Source of the DNA: Roseisolibacter agri
Lineage (GTDB): Bacteria; Gemmatimonadota; Gemmatimonadetes; Gemmatimonadales; Gemmatimonadaceae
Assembly (NCBI RefSeq): GCF_030159095.1
Contig: NZ_BRXS01000002.1
Coordinates: forward strand, 62,001-126,000
DNA: 64,000 bases
Direction of reading: 5' to 3'
Position 1 is the stretch's first letter. Every line of letters begins with the position of its first letter. Positions 47,694 to 57,340 of this stretch are shown here, in pieces. The notes under the pieces were generated by a model that saw nothing but the letters and a program-made list of their open reading frames with translations, ran no database searches and was not told the DNA's origin. A program made the translations under genes and the position numbers.

Positions 47694-49820
47694 GTGATCC
47701 GACGCTTCCCGACCGCCGCCGGCGCCGCGCTGGCAGCCGTGCTCCTCGCGCCGCGCGCCCACGCGCAGCCGGCCGCTCCGCTCCCCGGCTACTCGCCCGC
47801 CGCCGCGGCCCGCCAGCGCGCGCTCGAGGCGAGCGTCGTCGCGCGTCCCGACACGGCCCGCGCCCACGCGCACGTCCGCGCGCTGTCGGCCGAGACGCAC
47901 GTCGCCGGCTCGCCGGCGCAGGCGCGCACGCGCGACTACGTCATCGACGCGATGAAGAAGCTCGGCCTCGAGACGGAGGTGCGCGCGTACCGCGTCTGGA
48001 TGCCGCACGCGACCGGCGTGCAGCTGTGGCGTGTCGGCCCGAAGGGCGACAGCACCGCGCTGTCGCTGGCCGAGCCGGCGGTGGCGGGCGACGCGACGTC
48101 GGGCGCGGCGCAGTACCCGACCGTCAACGGCTCCAGCGCCGCCGGCGACGCGAGCGGCGAGATCGTGTACGTGAACTACGGCCTGATCGAGGACTACGCG
48201 CAGCTCGACTCGATGGGCGTGTCGGTGCAGGGGAAGGTCGTGCTCGCGCGCTACGGGCGGTCGTTCCGCGGCATCAAGGCGCGCGAGGCGGAGAAGCGCG
48301 GCGCGGTCGCGCTCATCATCTACAGCGACCCGGCCGACGACGGCTTCGTGCGCGGCGACGTGTACCCCGAAGGGCCGATGCGCCCCGCGTTCGGCGTGCA
48401 GCGCGGCTCCGTGTTCAACGGCAACGGCGATCCCTCGACGCCCGGCTGGCCGAGCCGCGAGAACGCGCGCCGGCTGCCGGTGGACAGCATGGGGACGCCG
48501 CGCATCCCGGTGGTGCCGATCGGCTACGGCAACGCGCAGCTGCTGCTGGAGGGCGTGCGCGGCGCGAGCGTGCCGCAGACGTGGCAGGGCGGGCTCGCGC
48601 TGCGCTACCACGTGGGCCCGGGGCCGATGCGCGCGCGCGTACGCGTCACCACCGACGCCGCGACCAACGGCTGGAAGACGATCTGGAACACGTTCGGCAC
48701 CATCCGCGGCAGCGAGCAGCCCGACGAGATCGTGATGGTGGGCGCGCACCGCGACGGCTGGGGCCCCGGCGCCGCCGACAACGTCAGCGGCACGGTGAGC
48801 GTGCTCGAGGCGGCGCGCGCGGTGATGGAGGAGGTGAAGGCCGGCCGCCGCCCGAAGCGCACGCTCGTCTTCGCGACGTGGGACGCGGAGGAATGGGGCC
48901 TCGTGGGCTCGACGGAGTACGTCGAGGACGACTCGCTGCGGCTGTCGCGCCACGCGGTCGCGTACCTGAACCAGGATGTGTCGGCGTCGGGCCCCAACTT
49001 CGGCGGCGGCGGCTCGCCGTCGCTGCGCGCGACGCTGCGCGACGTCGCGCGCGTCGTGCCCGATCCGAGCGGGCAGGGGAGCGTCTACGCGGTGTGGCGG
49101 AAGCGCTCGGCCGTCGCCGACAGCGCGGAGCCGGCGATGGGCGATCCCGGCGGCGGCAGCGATTTCGCCGGCTTCTACAACCACCTCGGCGTGCCGATCG
49201 CCGAGTGGGGGTTCGGCGGCGCGGGCGGCGTCTATCACTCGCAGTACGACTCGTACGACTTCGCGCGCCGCTTCGCGGATCCGACGTTCGCGTACCACGC
49301 GGCGGCCGCGCGCGTGAACGCCGCGCTGATGCTGCGCCTCGCCAACGCGGAGGTGCTGCCGTACGACTACGTCGAGTTCGCGCGCACGATGCGCCGCTAC
49401 CTGCCGGCGCTCGACCGCGCGGCGACCGCGCGCCGCCTCGCGAACGTGAGCACCGCGGCGCTGTCGGCCGCGATCGACCGCATGGAGCGCGCGGCTGCGG
49501 ACTTCGCGACGGCGCGCGACGCGGCCCTCGCCGGCAACACGCCGGCCACGCGCCTGCGCGCCGCGAACGAGGCGCTGAAGCAGGTCGAGCGCGCGCTCAC
49601 GCGCCCGCAGGGGCTGCGCACGCGGCCGTGGTTCCGGAACCTGATCTATGCGGCGGACGAGAACAACGGCTACGCGAACGTGGTCTTCCCGTCGGTCGCC
49701 GAGTCCGTGCGCGACGGCGACGCCGCGCGCGCATCGGCCGAGGTCGCGGATCTCGCGTCGCGCTTCGACTCGGCCACGCGGGCGCTGGAGACTGCCACGC
49801 GCTTGATTGCCGGACGGTAG
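47694..49820 (+). CDS. M28B-family secreted peptidase (glutamate carboxypeptidase II-like)
   Basis: A 708-residue zinc exopeptidase with a signal peptide (1-24, ending AHAQ), a protease-associated (PA) insert with KVVLARYGRSFRG, an M28 catalytic domain with GAHRDGWGPGAADNVSG (zinc His/Asp), WDAEEWGLVGS (catalytic Glu, zinc ligand) and YHSQYDSYDF (zinc His), and a C-terminal helical dimerisation domain (about 560-700). The whole matches PSMA/transferrin-receptor-like architecture. GTG 47694 opens the signal peptide. Confidence 0.92.
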   Translation: MIRRFPTAAGAALAAVLLAPRAHAQPAAPLPGYSPAAAARQRALEASVVARPDTARAHAHVRALSAETHVAGSPAQARTRDYVIDAMKKLGLETEVRAYRVWMPHATGVQLWRVGPKGDSTALSLAEPAVAGDATSGAAQYPTVNGSSAAGDASGEIVYVNYGLIEDYAQLDSMGVSVQGKVVLARYGRSFRGIKAREAEKRGAVALIIYSDPADDGFVRGDVYPEGPMRPAFGVQRGSVFNGNGDPSTPGWPSRENARRLPVDSMGTPRIPVVPIGYGNAQLLLEGVRGASVPQTWQGGLALRYHVGPGPMRARVRVTTDAATNGWKTIWNTFGTIRGSEQPDEIVMVGAHRDGWGPGAADNVSGTVSVLEAARAVMEEVKAGRRPKRTLVFATWDAEEWGLVGSTEYVEDDSLRLSRHAVAYLNQDVSASGPNFGGGGSPSLRATLRDVARVVPDPSGQGSVYAVWRKRSAVADSAEPAMGDPGGGSDFAGFYNHLGVPIAEWGFGGAGGVYHSQYDSYDFARRFADPTFAYHAAAARVNAALMLRLANAEVLPYDYVEFARTMRRYLPALDRAATARRLANVSTAALSAAIDRMERAAADFATARDAALAGNTPATRLRAANEALKQVERALTRPQGLRTRPWFRNLIYAADENNGYANVVFPSVAESVRDGDAARASAEVADLASRFDSATRALETATRLIAGR

Positions 49821-49851
49821 AGTCCCGCACGTCGGCTCAGGACGGACGGCG

Positions 49852-49956
49852 GCGGATCGCGCTCGGAAATTGTGGCTGCGAAGCCCTGACCGCACTCGCG
49901 CGGTGCGCTCGCGCGTCCGGTCTTCGCTCGCCACAATTTCAGGTCGCGCGATCCGC
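49852..49956. repeat. Family E palindrome, first element
   Basis: Outer GCGGATCGCGC / GCGCGATCCGC (11/11) and inner GAAATTGTGGC / GCCACAATTTC (11/11) arms, with a CGCACTCGCGCGGTGCGC centre. Lies after the M28 stop. The AT-containing arm is unusual for this genome. Confidence 0.8.
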
Positions 49957-50054
49957 CCCCATCCGCCCTTCGCCCACTGCCTCCGTCGTACGCCGAGTGG
50001 CGCGGTGGCCGATGCTGTCTCGCGCGGCTGCCCTCGCGGCGACGCGTGGGGCGA

Positions 50055-50152
50055 ACCGTGGTGGGGGATGGCGCCGAGCGAGTCCCGAGCGCAGCGAGGG
50101 AACTCTCGCATCGGCGCGAAGCGGGGCGCGCAGGCTGACCGCCCACCACGGT
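50055..50152. repeat. Family E palindrome, second element
   Basis: Outer ACCGTGGTGGG / CCCACCACGGT (11/11), inner GCGCCGA / TCGGCGC, around GAGTCCCGAGCGCAGCGAGG. Next to the convergent MltF stop. Together the two hairpins fill most of the 349-bp gap. Confidence 0.75.
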
Positions 50153-50169
50153 GAGCCGCTACACCGATC

Positions 50170-51795
50170 TCAACGAGCGACCCGCGCAGGACCGAGACCC
50201 GCCTCTGCCACGGTCGGCGTCACGAACTGCCGGTAGTGGTCGAAGCGCTCGAGGATGAGGGCCACGTACGTGACGGGCTCGTAGCCGCGGCAGTAGCCGT
50301 ACCGCACCACCGGGTCCGCGTGGTACTCCTGCTTCGCGAGCTGCAGCAGCCAGTAGGCGACCTCCTCCCACTTCTCGGGGTTGTCGCCGTGCTTGTCGGC
50401 CAGGCGCTGCGCGTCCACGATGTGGCCCAGCCCCGCGTTGTACGACGCGAGCACGAACTTCAGGCGCTCGGTCGAGTCGGCGATGCGCGACGCCCACTGC
50501 TTCTCGAGCCACTGCAGGTACTTCACGCCGCCGGCGACGTTCTGCGCGGGATCCGTGATCGCGCGCACGCCGAACTGCTTCGCCGTCGCGGGCATCAGCT
50601 GCATCAGCCCGCGCGCGCCCACCCACGACTTCGCGGTCGGGCGGAAGCGCGACTCCTGGTACATCTGCGACCCGAGCAGCCGCCAGTCCCAGCCCAGCGA
50701 CGCGGCGTGCCGGCGCAGCAATGAGTCGTACGGCGACAGCGTGCCCGTCTCGGACGTCAGGTAGCGGCTCTCCACGCGCGCGAGGTACGCGCGCTGGTCC
50801 ACGAAGTACTTCTTGTACAGCTGGTCGAACACGGGGCCCGTCTTCTCGTCGGCGATCCACGCGTCCAGCGTGTCGCGCAGCGCGCGGGCCTCGCGGCGCA
50901 CGGCCCAGGCGACCTTCTGCGACGCGCCGACGACGGGCCGGATCTCGAGGTTGCGGTACGCGCTGGTCTGCAGCTGCGCGAGGTTCCCCTGCGCGACCGT
51001 GTACGCGACGTTGCCCTTCGCGACCTCGCGGATCACCGTCTCCGACGACGCCTCGACCTCGACGACGTTGATGTCGCCGGAGATCTCGTCCTCCAGCTCC
51101 AGCAGCGTGCGCGCGTAGGGCGAGTCCTCGGGGAGCGTGACGCGCCGCCCCGCGAGCTCCGACGGGCGCTGCACGAGGCGCGCGCGGATCGTCGTCTTCG
51201 TCTCGGGCGCCGCGGCCGGCGCACGCTCGGCCGGCCCGCGCTTGAGCATCGTGTCGACCGGATCGGGCAGCGCGGCCGCCGCGGCCTGCGGCGACGCCTT
51301 GCGCTGCACCAGCACCGGCTCCGCGCGGTAGAGCGCGCGCGTGAACGTCGCGCGCCCCGAGTCCTCGGGCATCGGGATCAGCCGCGCCGCGACGACGTCG
51401 GCGCGGCCGTCGTGCAGCATCGCGAACAGCGAGTCGCGGTCCTGCACCACCACCCAGCGCAGCGTGAGATCCTTGTCGGCCGCGAAGCGCTTCAGCAGCT
51501 CGTACTCGTAGCCGAGCGGCAGGCCGCGGTAGATGAAGTACGTCGTCGAGTTGTAGGGCGCGGCGACGACGAGCGTGTCACGCGTGCGGATCGCCGCCCA
51601 GTCGCGGCCCGGCCGCTCGACGGTGCCGTCCGCGCGCGACGTCACCACGCCGCGCTCCACCACCGCGCCCGCGAGCGTCGCGCTGTCCGCGCCCTCGGGC
51701 CGCTCGTGCGCGCCCTGACATCCCGCCGCCGCCACCACCACCACACCCACCAGGAGCCGTCGTCCGCACTGCCGCATGCTCGCCGCCGTCGCCAT
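50170..51795 (-). CDS. MltF-like lipoprotein: substrate-binding domain plus lytic transglycosylase
   Basis: A 541-residue lipoprotein (lipobox AAAGC, Cys 26) with a periplasmic binding protein type-2 domain (about 70-345) and a C-terminal SLT transglycosylase domain (about 355-510). The catalytic Glu is in QMYQESRFRP, followed by GARGLMQLMPATAKQFG, AGGVKYLQWL and ASYNAGLGHI. Same plan as E. coli MltF, which cleaves murein at the outer membrane and is regulated by muropeptides. The linker is longer than in MltF. Confidence 0.92.
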   Translation of the reverse strand: MATAASMRQCGRRLLVGVVVVAAAGCQGAHERPEGADSATLAGAVVERGVVTSRADGTVERPGRDWAAIRTRDTLVVAAPYNSTTYFIYRGLPLGYEYELLKRFAADKDLTLRWVVVQDRDSLFAMLHDGRADVVAARLIPMPEDSGRATFTRALYRAEPVLVQRKASPQAAAAALPDPVDTMLKRGPAERAPAAAPETKTTIRARLVQRPSELAGRRVTLPEDSPYARTLLELEDEISGDINVVEVEASSETVIREVAKGNVAYTVAQGNLAQLQTSAYRNLEIRPVVGASQKVAWAVRREARALRDTLDAWIADEKTGPVFDQLYKKYFVDQRAYLARVESRYLTSETGTLSPYDSLLRRHAASLGWDWRLLGSQMYQESRFRPTAKSWVGARGLMQLMPATAKQFGVRAITDPAQNVAGGVKYLQWLEKQWASRIADSTERLKFVLASYNAGLGHIVDAQRLADKHGDNPEKWEEVAYWLLQLAKQEYHADPVVRYGYCRGYEPVTYVALILERFDHYRQFVTPTVAEAGLGPARVAR

Positions 51796-51870
51796 GTGTG
51801 CCGCCGGGAATGGGGGCGGCGCGGAGGGGCAAGAGGGCGGCCAGCCGTGCGACTGATGGCCGAATGTGCG

Positions 51871-52533
51871 TCAGTGCGCGGACTTCGCGGGCTCGGGCGC
51901 GACGTTGCGACCGTCCAGCCGCAGCGTCGAGACGTGCGTGTTCGTGCCGGGCTCCAGCCGGAAGCCCACGACGCCGTCCGGCTGCACCGTCGTGCGCGGC
52001 AGCTCGGCCACCGCGGCACCGTTCACGAGGAAGCGCACCGCCTCGCCCGCGCTCTCGACGCCGAGGACGAGCTTCACGTTCGGCTTGTCGGCGGGGCGGA
52101 CGGGGATGGCGGGATGCGCCGTCCACGGCACCAGCTCGCGCACGGTCGTCCCGTCGCGCCGCAGCACGCGGAAGCGGCCGTCGGGCCCGGCGACGAACGC
52201 GGTCCACCGCGCGCCGGATTCGCCGAGCGCCTGCCCGCCGACGAGCAGCCCGGTGCCGGTGCCGGGCGCCTTCGCGAACAGGAACAGCTCGCTCTCGATG
52301 CGCGGCGTCCCGCGGACGACGTGCGCCGGATCCCACACCATCCCGCCGGTCGCGGGCGCGGTCAGGTGCCAGCCCGGCGGCATGGCCGCGAAGGCGAGCG
52401 CGCTGTCCGGCACCCCCACGGCGTCGAACGCCGCGCGCCAGCTGGCGGGACGGGCCGGCGCCTGCGCGCCCACGGGCGCGACGAGGCCCGCAGCCACTAC
52501 CAGAGCCGCGAGATGGAGGGGTCGGGTCGGCAT
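51871..52533 (-). CDS. Secreted beta-sandwich (lectin-like) protein
   Basis: A 220-residue protein with a signal peptide (1-23, ending VGAQA) and strands typical of a laminin-G/DUF1080-like jelly roll: IESELFLFAKAPGTGTGLLVGG, VRFLVNGAAVAELP, PDGVVGFRLEPGTNTHVSTLRLDG. No catalytic residues recognised. A carbohydrate-related or structural role is a guess. Confidence 0.7.
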   Translation of the reverse strand: MPTRPLHLAALVVAAGLVAPVGAQAPARPASWRAAFDAVGVPDSALAFAAMPPGWHLTAPATGGMVWDPAHVVRGTPRIESELFLFAKAPGTGTGLLVGGQALGESGARWTAFVAGPDGRFRVLRRDGTTVRELVPWTAHPAIPVRPADKPNVKLVLGVESAGEAVRFLVNGAAVAELPRTTVQPDGVVGFRLEPGTNTHVSTLRLDGRNVAPEPAKSAH

Positions 52534-52733
52534 GCGGAGGGAGGGAATCGAGGAGGGGAGGAGGCTCGCGCTACGCTAGCACCGTCTTGCCGTCGTGCCC
52601 ACGGGCGACTTCGTCAGGAGTGCGTAGAGGCTTGGTCGCGTGCTCATGCCGGCGGCCGGTCCTCCCGCGCGGAGACCGCGCCGCCGCCACGTCACTCACG
52701 CCCTCCAGTGCCGCCTGCCGCCGACCTGTGGGG

Positions 52734-52852
52734 GCGCGGGCCTGATGCTGGGCGGAGGCGACCTGCGAGATGACCAAGGAGACTCACGCGCAAGCAGTGA
52801 GGCTCCGCCGTGTGAGATCGCGGGGAGCCGGAGCCCAGCGTCAGGCCCGCGC
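52734..52852. repeat. Family D palindromic repeat D2
   Basis: Outer 20-bp arms (52734-52753 with 52833-52852, 19/20 paired) of unrelated sequence to the D1 arms, and a central GGAGACTCAC / GTGAGGCTCC hairpin shared with D1. The other ~265 bases of the 383-bp gap hold nothing recognised. Confidence 0.85.
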
Positions 52853-52916
52853 ACCTGCGCACGAATGCCGGCCGCCCCCGCACGCACCGCGGGCATGACG
52901 GCGGGCGGCGCGGAAG

Positions 52917-53609
52917 TCAGCGTCGCTCCGCGGCGGCCTCGAGGGTCGGAACCGGCGCCAGCTGCCGCTGCTCCTGGGCGTGCGCGAGCAGCTGCGTCAC
53001 GAAGCGCTGCCCCTCGGAGATGCGCTCGACCTCGACCGCGATCGTGTCGACCGCCTGCTCCAGGCGCATCAGCCGCTCGGTGTCCTCGCGCGAGGCGGCG
53101 CGCACCGGCGCCGCGCCCGTACGCTTCCAGATCCGCCGCGCGAACGCGATCGCGATCGGCATCAGCACCGCCAGCGTGAACGCGACGCCGATCGGGGCGA
53201 CGTCGATCCGGGGGCCGCCGGTCTGGATGATCCGGGTCGCCTCGCTGCTCGACGTGAGCAGCTCGGCCGGCGCGGCCACCACCAGCTGGCCGGTCTGCGC
53301 GATGTCGGTCTCGAGCTGCAGGATGCGCTGGTCGAGCAGCTGGATGCGCTGCTCCACCCCCTCGCGCGCCTGACCCTCGGGCATGCGCCGCAGCTCGTTG
53401 ACCAGCCGCTCGCGACGGTCGGCGGCGGAGTTCAGCTGGTTCGAGAGCTCGGAGCGGCGCGAGCGCAGCGCGCGCATCTCGCGGGCGGTCGTGGGGACGG
53501 ACACCGCGGTGCGGGCGCCGAACACCTCCGCCGCGGGCGAGCCCGCCGGGAACTGCACGGGAGGCGGCACCGGGGGCGCGGCCGGGATCTCGGGATGCTG
53601 CTGCGGCAT
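52917..53609 (-). CDS. Coiled-coil protein with one membrane helix, unknown
   Basis: A 230-residue protein with a Pro-rich lead, a long Arg/Glu coiled coil (about 40-105), one membrane helix (about 138-160) and a second coiled coil (about 175-225). Reminiscent of short scaffold/chaperone-like membrane proteins; no catalytic motif. Function cannot be assigned. Confidence 0.75.
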   Translation of the reverse strand: MPQQHPEIPAAPPVPPPVQFPAGSPAAEVFGARTAVSVPTTAREMRALRSRRSELSNQLNSAADRRERLVNELRRMPEGQAREGVEQRIQLLDQRILQLETDIAQTGQLVVAAPAELLTSSSEATRIIQTGGPRIDVAPIGVAFTLAVLMPIAIAFARRIWKRTGAAPVRAASREDTERLMRLEQAVDTIAVEVERISEGQRFVTQLLAHAQEQRQLAPVPTLEAAAERR

Positions 53610-53676
53610 GTGGCCGTCTACGTCGGGCGCCGGAGCGCGGTTTCAGGACGGGCCCGGACGCGGGACCCGTCCGCGG

Positions 53677-54135
53677 TCAGCCACGCAGGCCCAGCCCGCG
53701 CGCCATCGCCGTGGCGGCGAGCACGATGCCGACGATCAGCAGCGCCTGCACGGCACTCAGCCGCGAGATCGTGCGCGCGCCCTCGGTGTCGAGGCGCGTC
53801 CCGCGGGAGAGCGCGCGCCGCCAGCGCATCAGCGTCAGCATCGGCCGGATCTCGAGGACGAGGACCAGCAGGAAGAGCCCCATCTTGGCGTGGAACGCGG
53901 TGTTCGCCAGGTAGTAGCTCGTCCCCTTCTCCAGCCCGCCGAACGCGCGCCACACGCCCGTCCCCAGCCAGAGGAGCGCGGCCACGCCCCACCACGCGTC
54001 GGCCGCCAGCGCGCGGCGGATGGCGGCGTTGTCGAGCACCGGCCCCCGCAGCGCGCGCGAACGGCCCCACACCGCGCCCAGCCCGATGCCCAGCGCCAGG
54101 AGGTGCGCGGCGGCCACCAGCCAGCGCAGCGTCAC
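53677..54135 (-). CDS. DUF2214-type membrane protein
   Basis: A 152-residue protein with four hydrophobic helices (about 4-22, 45-62, 80-100, 125-145), in style of DUF2214: HLLALGIGLGAVWGRSRALRG, ADAWWGVAALLWLGTGVWRAF, FHAKMGLFLLVL. The GTG start overlaps the stop of the FKBP gene (GTGA). Function unknown. Confidence 0.8.
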   Translation of the reverse strand: MTLRWLVAAAHLLALGIGLGAVWGRSRALRGPVLDNAAIRRALAADAWWGVAALLWLGTGVWRAFGGLEKGTSYYLANTAFHAKMGLFLLVLVLEIRPMLTLMRWRRALSRGTRLDTEGARTISRLSAVQALLIVGIVLAATAMARGLGLRG

Positions 54136-54599
54136 GGGCGCGACGTCCCCGCGGCCGCGGCCTCCTGCACCTCCACCAGCTCGAGCGCGAACGTCAGGTC
54201 CTCGCCCGCCAGCGGGTGGTTGCCGTCGAGCGTCAGCGTGTCGTCGCCGACCTCGCGCACGACGACCATCAGCGCCTGGTCGCCGCGCCCGAGCTGCAGC
54301 CGCTGCCCGACGCGCGGCGTGATCTGCGGCGGCACCTGCGCGCGCGGCACCGTCACCACGAGCTCCGGCCGCTGCGCGCCGTACGCCTCGGCCGCCGGGA
54401 TGGTCACCGTCTTCTGCTCGCCGACGGTCATCCCCGTGACCGCGGCGTCGAAGCCCGGGATCACGTCGCCCGCGCCGATCGTGAACGCGAGCGGCTCGCG
54501 CCCGCGCGACGAGTCGAACTCGCTGCCGTCGCGCAGCGTCCCCGTGTAGTGGATGCGGACGGTGTCGCCCGGCTTGGCTTCCTGGGACCCGTGTGACAT
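54132..54599 (-). CDS. FKBP-type peptidyl-prolyl isomerase (SlyD-like)
   Basis: A 155-residue cytoplasmic FKBP. FKBP strands (GDTVRIHYTGTLRDGSEFDSS), flap-domain region VPRAQVPPQITPRVGQRLQL as in SlyD/FkpB, and C-terminal NHPLAGEDLTFALELVEV. Lacks the His-rich nickel tail of E. coli SlyD. Likely folding helper. ATG 54599 gives MSHGSQEAKPGDTV. Starts 86 bases after the APP1-like gene stop. Confidence 0.9.
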   Translation of the reverse strand: MSHGSQEAKPGDTVRIHYTGTLRDGSEFDSSRGREPLAFTIGAGDVIPGFDAAVTGMTVGEQKTVTIPAAEAYGAQRPELVVTVPRAQVPPQITPRVGQRLQLGRGDQALMVVVREVGDDTLTLDGNHPLAGEDLTFALELVEVQEAAAAGTSRP

Positions 54600-54684
54600 G
54601 GCGGCGCGGGGCTGGAGACTGGATCGCGTGGGACGGCGGGTGCTGCCCGCTGGTCGGGCAAGATGTCGACCGTCGGCCGCCGCG

Positions 54685-56001
54685 TCAGGCGGGCGGGTGC
54701 TTGGGGAGCGTCTCGTCCACCACCAGCGTGGGCGCCGCATGCGCGGGGTGCGGCGCGTCGGTCGGGACGCCGGGCGTCTCCGGCGCCGCCCCCTGACGCT
54801 CCGCGCGCGCCCGGTCCGCCTCGGCCGCCGACGCGGCGGCGACGGCATCCACCGCAGCGGGCGCGATCCAGCCGTGCGCCGCGGCGTGGCGCGCCGCGGC
54901 CAGCGTGTCGTCGGCCAGCACGAGCGCCGCGCCCGTCGCCTGCACGTCGGCCGCCAGCGCCTGGATCGCGGTGCGGCGCGCCGCGTCGCGGTGCACGTCG
55001 CGGATGTAGATCGCCAGCACGCGCCCGGGATACTCGCGCGCCAGCGTGCCGTAGATCTCGGGATCCTCCTGCGTGCTGTCGCCCACCAGGAGGAAGGGGA
55101 GCTGCGGGTACGTCGCGAACACCTCGCGGATGCGCGCCAGCTTGTGCCCGCGGTTGCTGCGCAGCGAGGGGCCGAGGTCCCAGTCGCGCAGCAGGAGCGG
55201 TCCCGCGGGGATCGTCTGCGCGTCCAGGAAGTCGGCGATCACGTCGTACAGGTTCCAGGGGCTGCTGGAGACGTAGAAGATCGGGTTGCCCGCGCCGTCG
55301 CCGCCGACACCGCCCGGCACCGCCGCCTGCAGCGCGCGGTAGAACGCCGCCACGCCGGGAAACGGCAGCCGCGTGCGCGCGTTCTCCAGCAGCACCATGC
55401 GCGCGGCGCTGAGGAAGCTCGTCACGTCCGACTGCAGCACCGTGTCGTCCATGTCGCTGATGACGCCGAAGCGCGCGTTCGCGGGCGGCACGAGCACGTG
55501 GGCCGTCGCGCGCGCATCGGGGTCGCCGGGCGCCGCGTTCTCCGCGAGCGCGAACTGCACCGGATGCCACGCGCCCGGCGCCAGCGGCTGCGGCAGCGTG
55601 ACCCAGCGGTGCACGAAGCCCTCGTCGTCGGCGCGCAGCGCGTGCGCGGTGCCCGCCAGCCGGGCGGTCACCTGCGCGTGCGGCAGCGGATCGCTGCGGA
55701 TGCGGCGCAGCGCGTCGAGCAGGTTGCGCCACCGCGGGAGCGCGGCGTCCGCCTTCGAGAACGCACGCCGCCGCAGCGCGCGCGCCTGCACCAGCGCGGT
55801 GTTGCCGGTGCCGTAGCCGCGGTATCCCACCACGTGATGCGGCGCGGGCTCGTCGTCGCGTGCGATCGCGTCGCGCAGCGCGCCGGCCACGCGCCGCGCG
55901 CCACCGATCGCGCCGCCGAGCGCATTGGCGGCGCGCAGCAGCGGATCGCGCGGATCGCGCGGATCGCGGTCGTCGCCGTCGCGGCGATCGTCGCCGGCCA
56001 T
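54685..56001 (-). CDS. APP1-family phosphatase (DUF2183), HAD fold
   Basis: A 438-residue protein of the App1 phosphatidate phosphatase-like family: VVGYRGYGTGN, then catalytic HAD motif DMDDT (ISDMDDTVLQSD), FYVSSSPWNLYD, and GDSTQEDPEIY. In yeast, App1 dephosphorylates phosphatidate; bacterial roles are unproven. The N-terminus has DRDPRDPRDP repeats from 9-base tandem units. C-terminal 70 residues are Ala/Pro-rich. ATG 56001. Confidence 0.88.
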   Translation of the reverse strand: MAGDDRRDGDDRDPRDPRDPLLRAANALGGAIGGARRVAGALRDAIARDDEPAPHHVVGYRGYGTGNTALVQARALRRRAFSKADAALPRWRNLLDALRRIRSDPLPHAQVTARLAGTAHALRADDEGFVHRWVTLPQPLAPGAWHPVQFALAENAAPGDPDARATAHVLVPPANARFGVISDMDDTVLQSDVTSFLSAARMVLLENARTRLPFPGVAAFYRALQAAVPGGVGGDGAGNPIFYVSSSPWNLYDVIADFLDAQTIPAGPLLLRDWDLGPSLRSNRGHKLARIREVFATYPQLPFLLVGDSTQEDPEIYGTLAREYPGRVLAIYIRDVHRDAARRTAIQALAADVQATGAALVLADDTLAAARHAAAHGWIAPAAVDAVAAASAAEADRARAERQGAAPETPGVPTDAPHPAHAAPTLVVDETLPKHPPA

Positions 56002-56006
56002 GCGCG

Positions 56007-56294
56007 TCAGCGGCCGCCGCTCGCGCGGCGCGCGGCGAAGAAGGTGTACGTGCGCCAGAGCGTCACCAGCGTCGCGAGCCCCACCAGCGCGCCGACGAGC
56101 GCGCTGCGCGACATCGACGGCTCGGCCGCGCCACCGGGCATCGCGCAGCGGCGCACGCCCTCCATCCACTCGCCGCCGGCGTCGGCGCAGGCGCGCGCGC
56201 GCATCGCGGTGGTCGCCAGCAGCGCGGCGAGCGACGCGGCGGTGCCGGCGAGGAGGGCGGCGAGGCCGCGGCGGAGCTCGGGAGACATGGCCAT
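56007..56294 (-). CDS. Small membrane protein, unknown
   Basis: A 95-residue protein with two membrane helices (about 12-32 and 60-80), and a Cys pair (about 36 and 51) in between. Sits between APP1 and a helical gene in one leftward run. Not recognised; start could also be the ATG at 56288. Confidence 0.6.
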   Translation of the reverse strand: MAMSPELRRGLAALLAGTAASLAALLATTAMRARACADAGGEWMEGVRRCAMPGGAAEPSMSRSALVGALVGLATLVTLWRTYTFFAARRASGGR

Positions 56295-56334
56295 GCGATC
56301 GGGGCGAAGCGAAGCGTGCGGGCGAGCGGCGAAT

Positions 56335-56892
56335 CTACGCGCGTGGGTCGGGCTGCGGTGCGCGCCCCGGCGCGCTCTCCAGCATGCGCGCGACCGCGGC
56401 GTAGTCGCCGGCACTCAGCCGCTCGCACAGCGCGGCCAGCGCGTCGGCGTCGGCGTGCGTCAGCCAGAGCTTCGCGTGCGGCGGATAGCCCGCGTTCGCC
56501 AGCACGGAGAGGAAGCCCGTGCGCGAGACGAGCCCCTGCGCGTGCCGCTCGACGATCGTGCACAGGCGCGGCTGGTCGATCACCAGCGGCAGCAGCTCGA
56601 GCGTGTCGGCGGGGCTCACCGTGCTGGCGAGGCAGCGCACCGCGCGGCCGGCGAGCGCGCGCAGCGCGGGCTCGCCCGCGTCATCGGGCTCGCTCGACTC
56701 CACCAGATAGAGCAGCCGCCAGAAGAGGCGCTCCTCGTCGGGGGCGTCCTCCCACGGCACCGCGTCGGAGTGCTCGACGTCCAGCGGATCGGCGGCGAGG
56801 ACCGGCGCGATCCAGGCGTCGAGCGCCTCGCGCGTCAGCTCGCCCGCGGCGAACGCCTGCAGCCGGGCCGCCAGGTCGTAGAGGCTGGGCAC
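56335..56892 (-). CDS. Hypothetical helical protein
   Basis: A 185-residue soluble, mostly helical protein (LYDLAARLQAFAAGELTREALDAWIAPVL, ERLFWRLLYLVESSEPDD, LLPLVIDQPRLCTIVERHAQG). No family recognised; reading frame and composition are protein-like. May belong with its neighbours as an operon. Confidence 0.72.
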   Translation of the reverse strand: MPSLYDLAARLQAFAAGELTREALDAWIAPVLAADPLDVEHSDAVPWEDAPDEERLFWRLLYLVESSEPDDAGEPALRALAGRAVRCLASTVSPADTLELLPLVIDQPRLCTIVERHAQGLVSRTGFLSVLANAGYPPHAKLWLTHADADALAALCERLSAGDYAAVARMLESAPGRAPQPDPRA

Positions 56893-56908
56893 CGGGACCG
56901 GGCGCCGG

Positions 56909-57115
56909 TCAGCGGGGGCCGGTGGGACCGGCGGGGCGCCGGGCCGCGCGCAGGTAGAGCGCGCCGCGGACCAGGAAGAAGAGCGCGAAGCCGACGTCGA
57001 GCAGCGGCTGGCGGGTGAGCGAGGCGCCGACCCAGAGCGCGCGGATGGCGACGAACGCCCCGAGCGCGATCATGACGAGGCCGAGGACGAGCGAGAAGGT
57101 GCGTGGGACGGGCAT
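56909..57115 (-). CDS. Small two-helix membrane protein, unknown
   Basis: A 68-residue protein with two hydrophobic helices (about 6-27 and 34-53). First gene of the leftward run 57115-53677. The ATG at 57115 is the natural start. Not recognised. Confidence 0.6.
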   Translation of the reverse strand: MPVPRTFSLVLGLVMIALGAFVAIRALWVGASLTRQPLLDVGFALFFLVRGALYLRAARRPAGPTGPR

Positions 57116-57340
57116 GCGGGCGGGAAGAGGCCGATTGCGTCGGCGCACGGCGCCGCATAGGTTGCGAGTGCGCAAAATACAGCGCAGCGGCTACGGACGT
57201 CGACGACCCTGGGGCCTCGCTCTCGCGGTGGCCCCTTTTCGCTGCACAACCTAGCTGCTCCGTGCCCTCGGGCGCGGGCTTCTCGTCGGATGGTACGGCA
57301 GGACCGGACTCCGACTCTCTTCTTCTCTCGGAGTTCCGCA

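Noticed and set aside
46599-50111. Very long minus-strand open frame running through the M28 peptidase gene
   Set aside because: At this GC content the opposite strand of real genes rarely has stops; only the last part (DUF3667 protein) has protein-like motifs.
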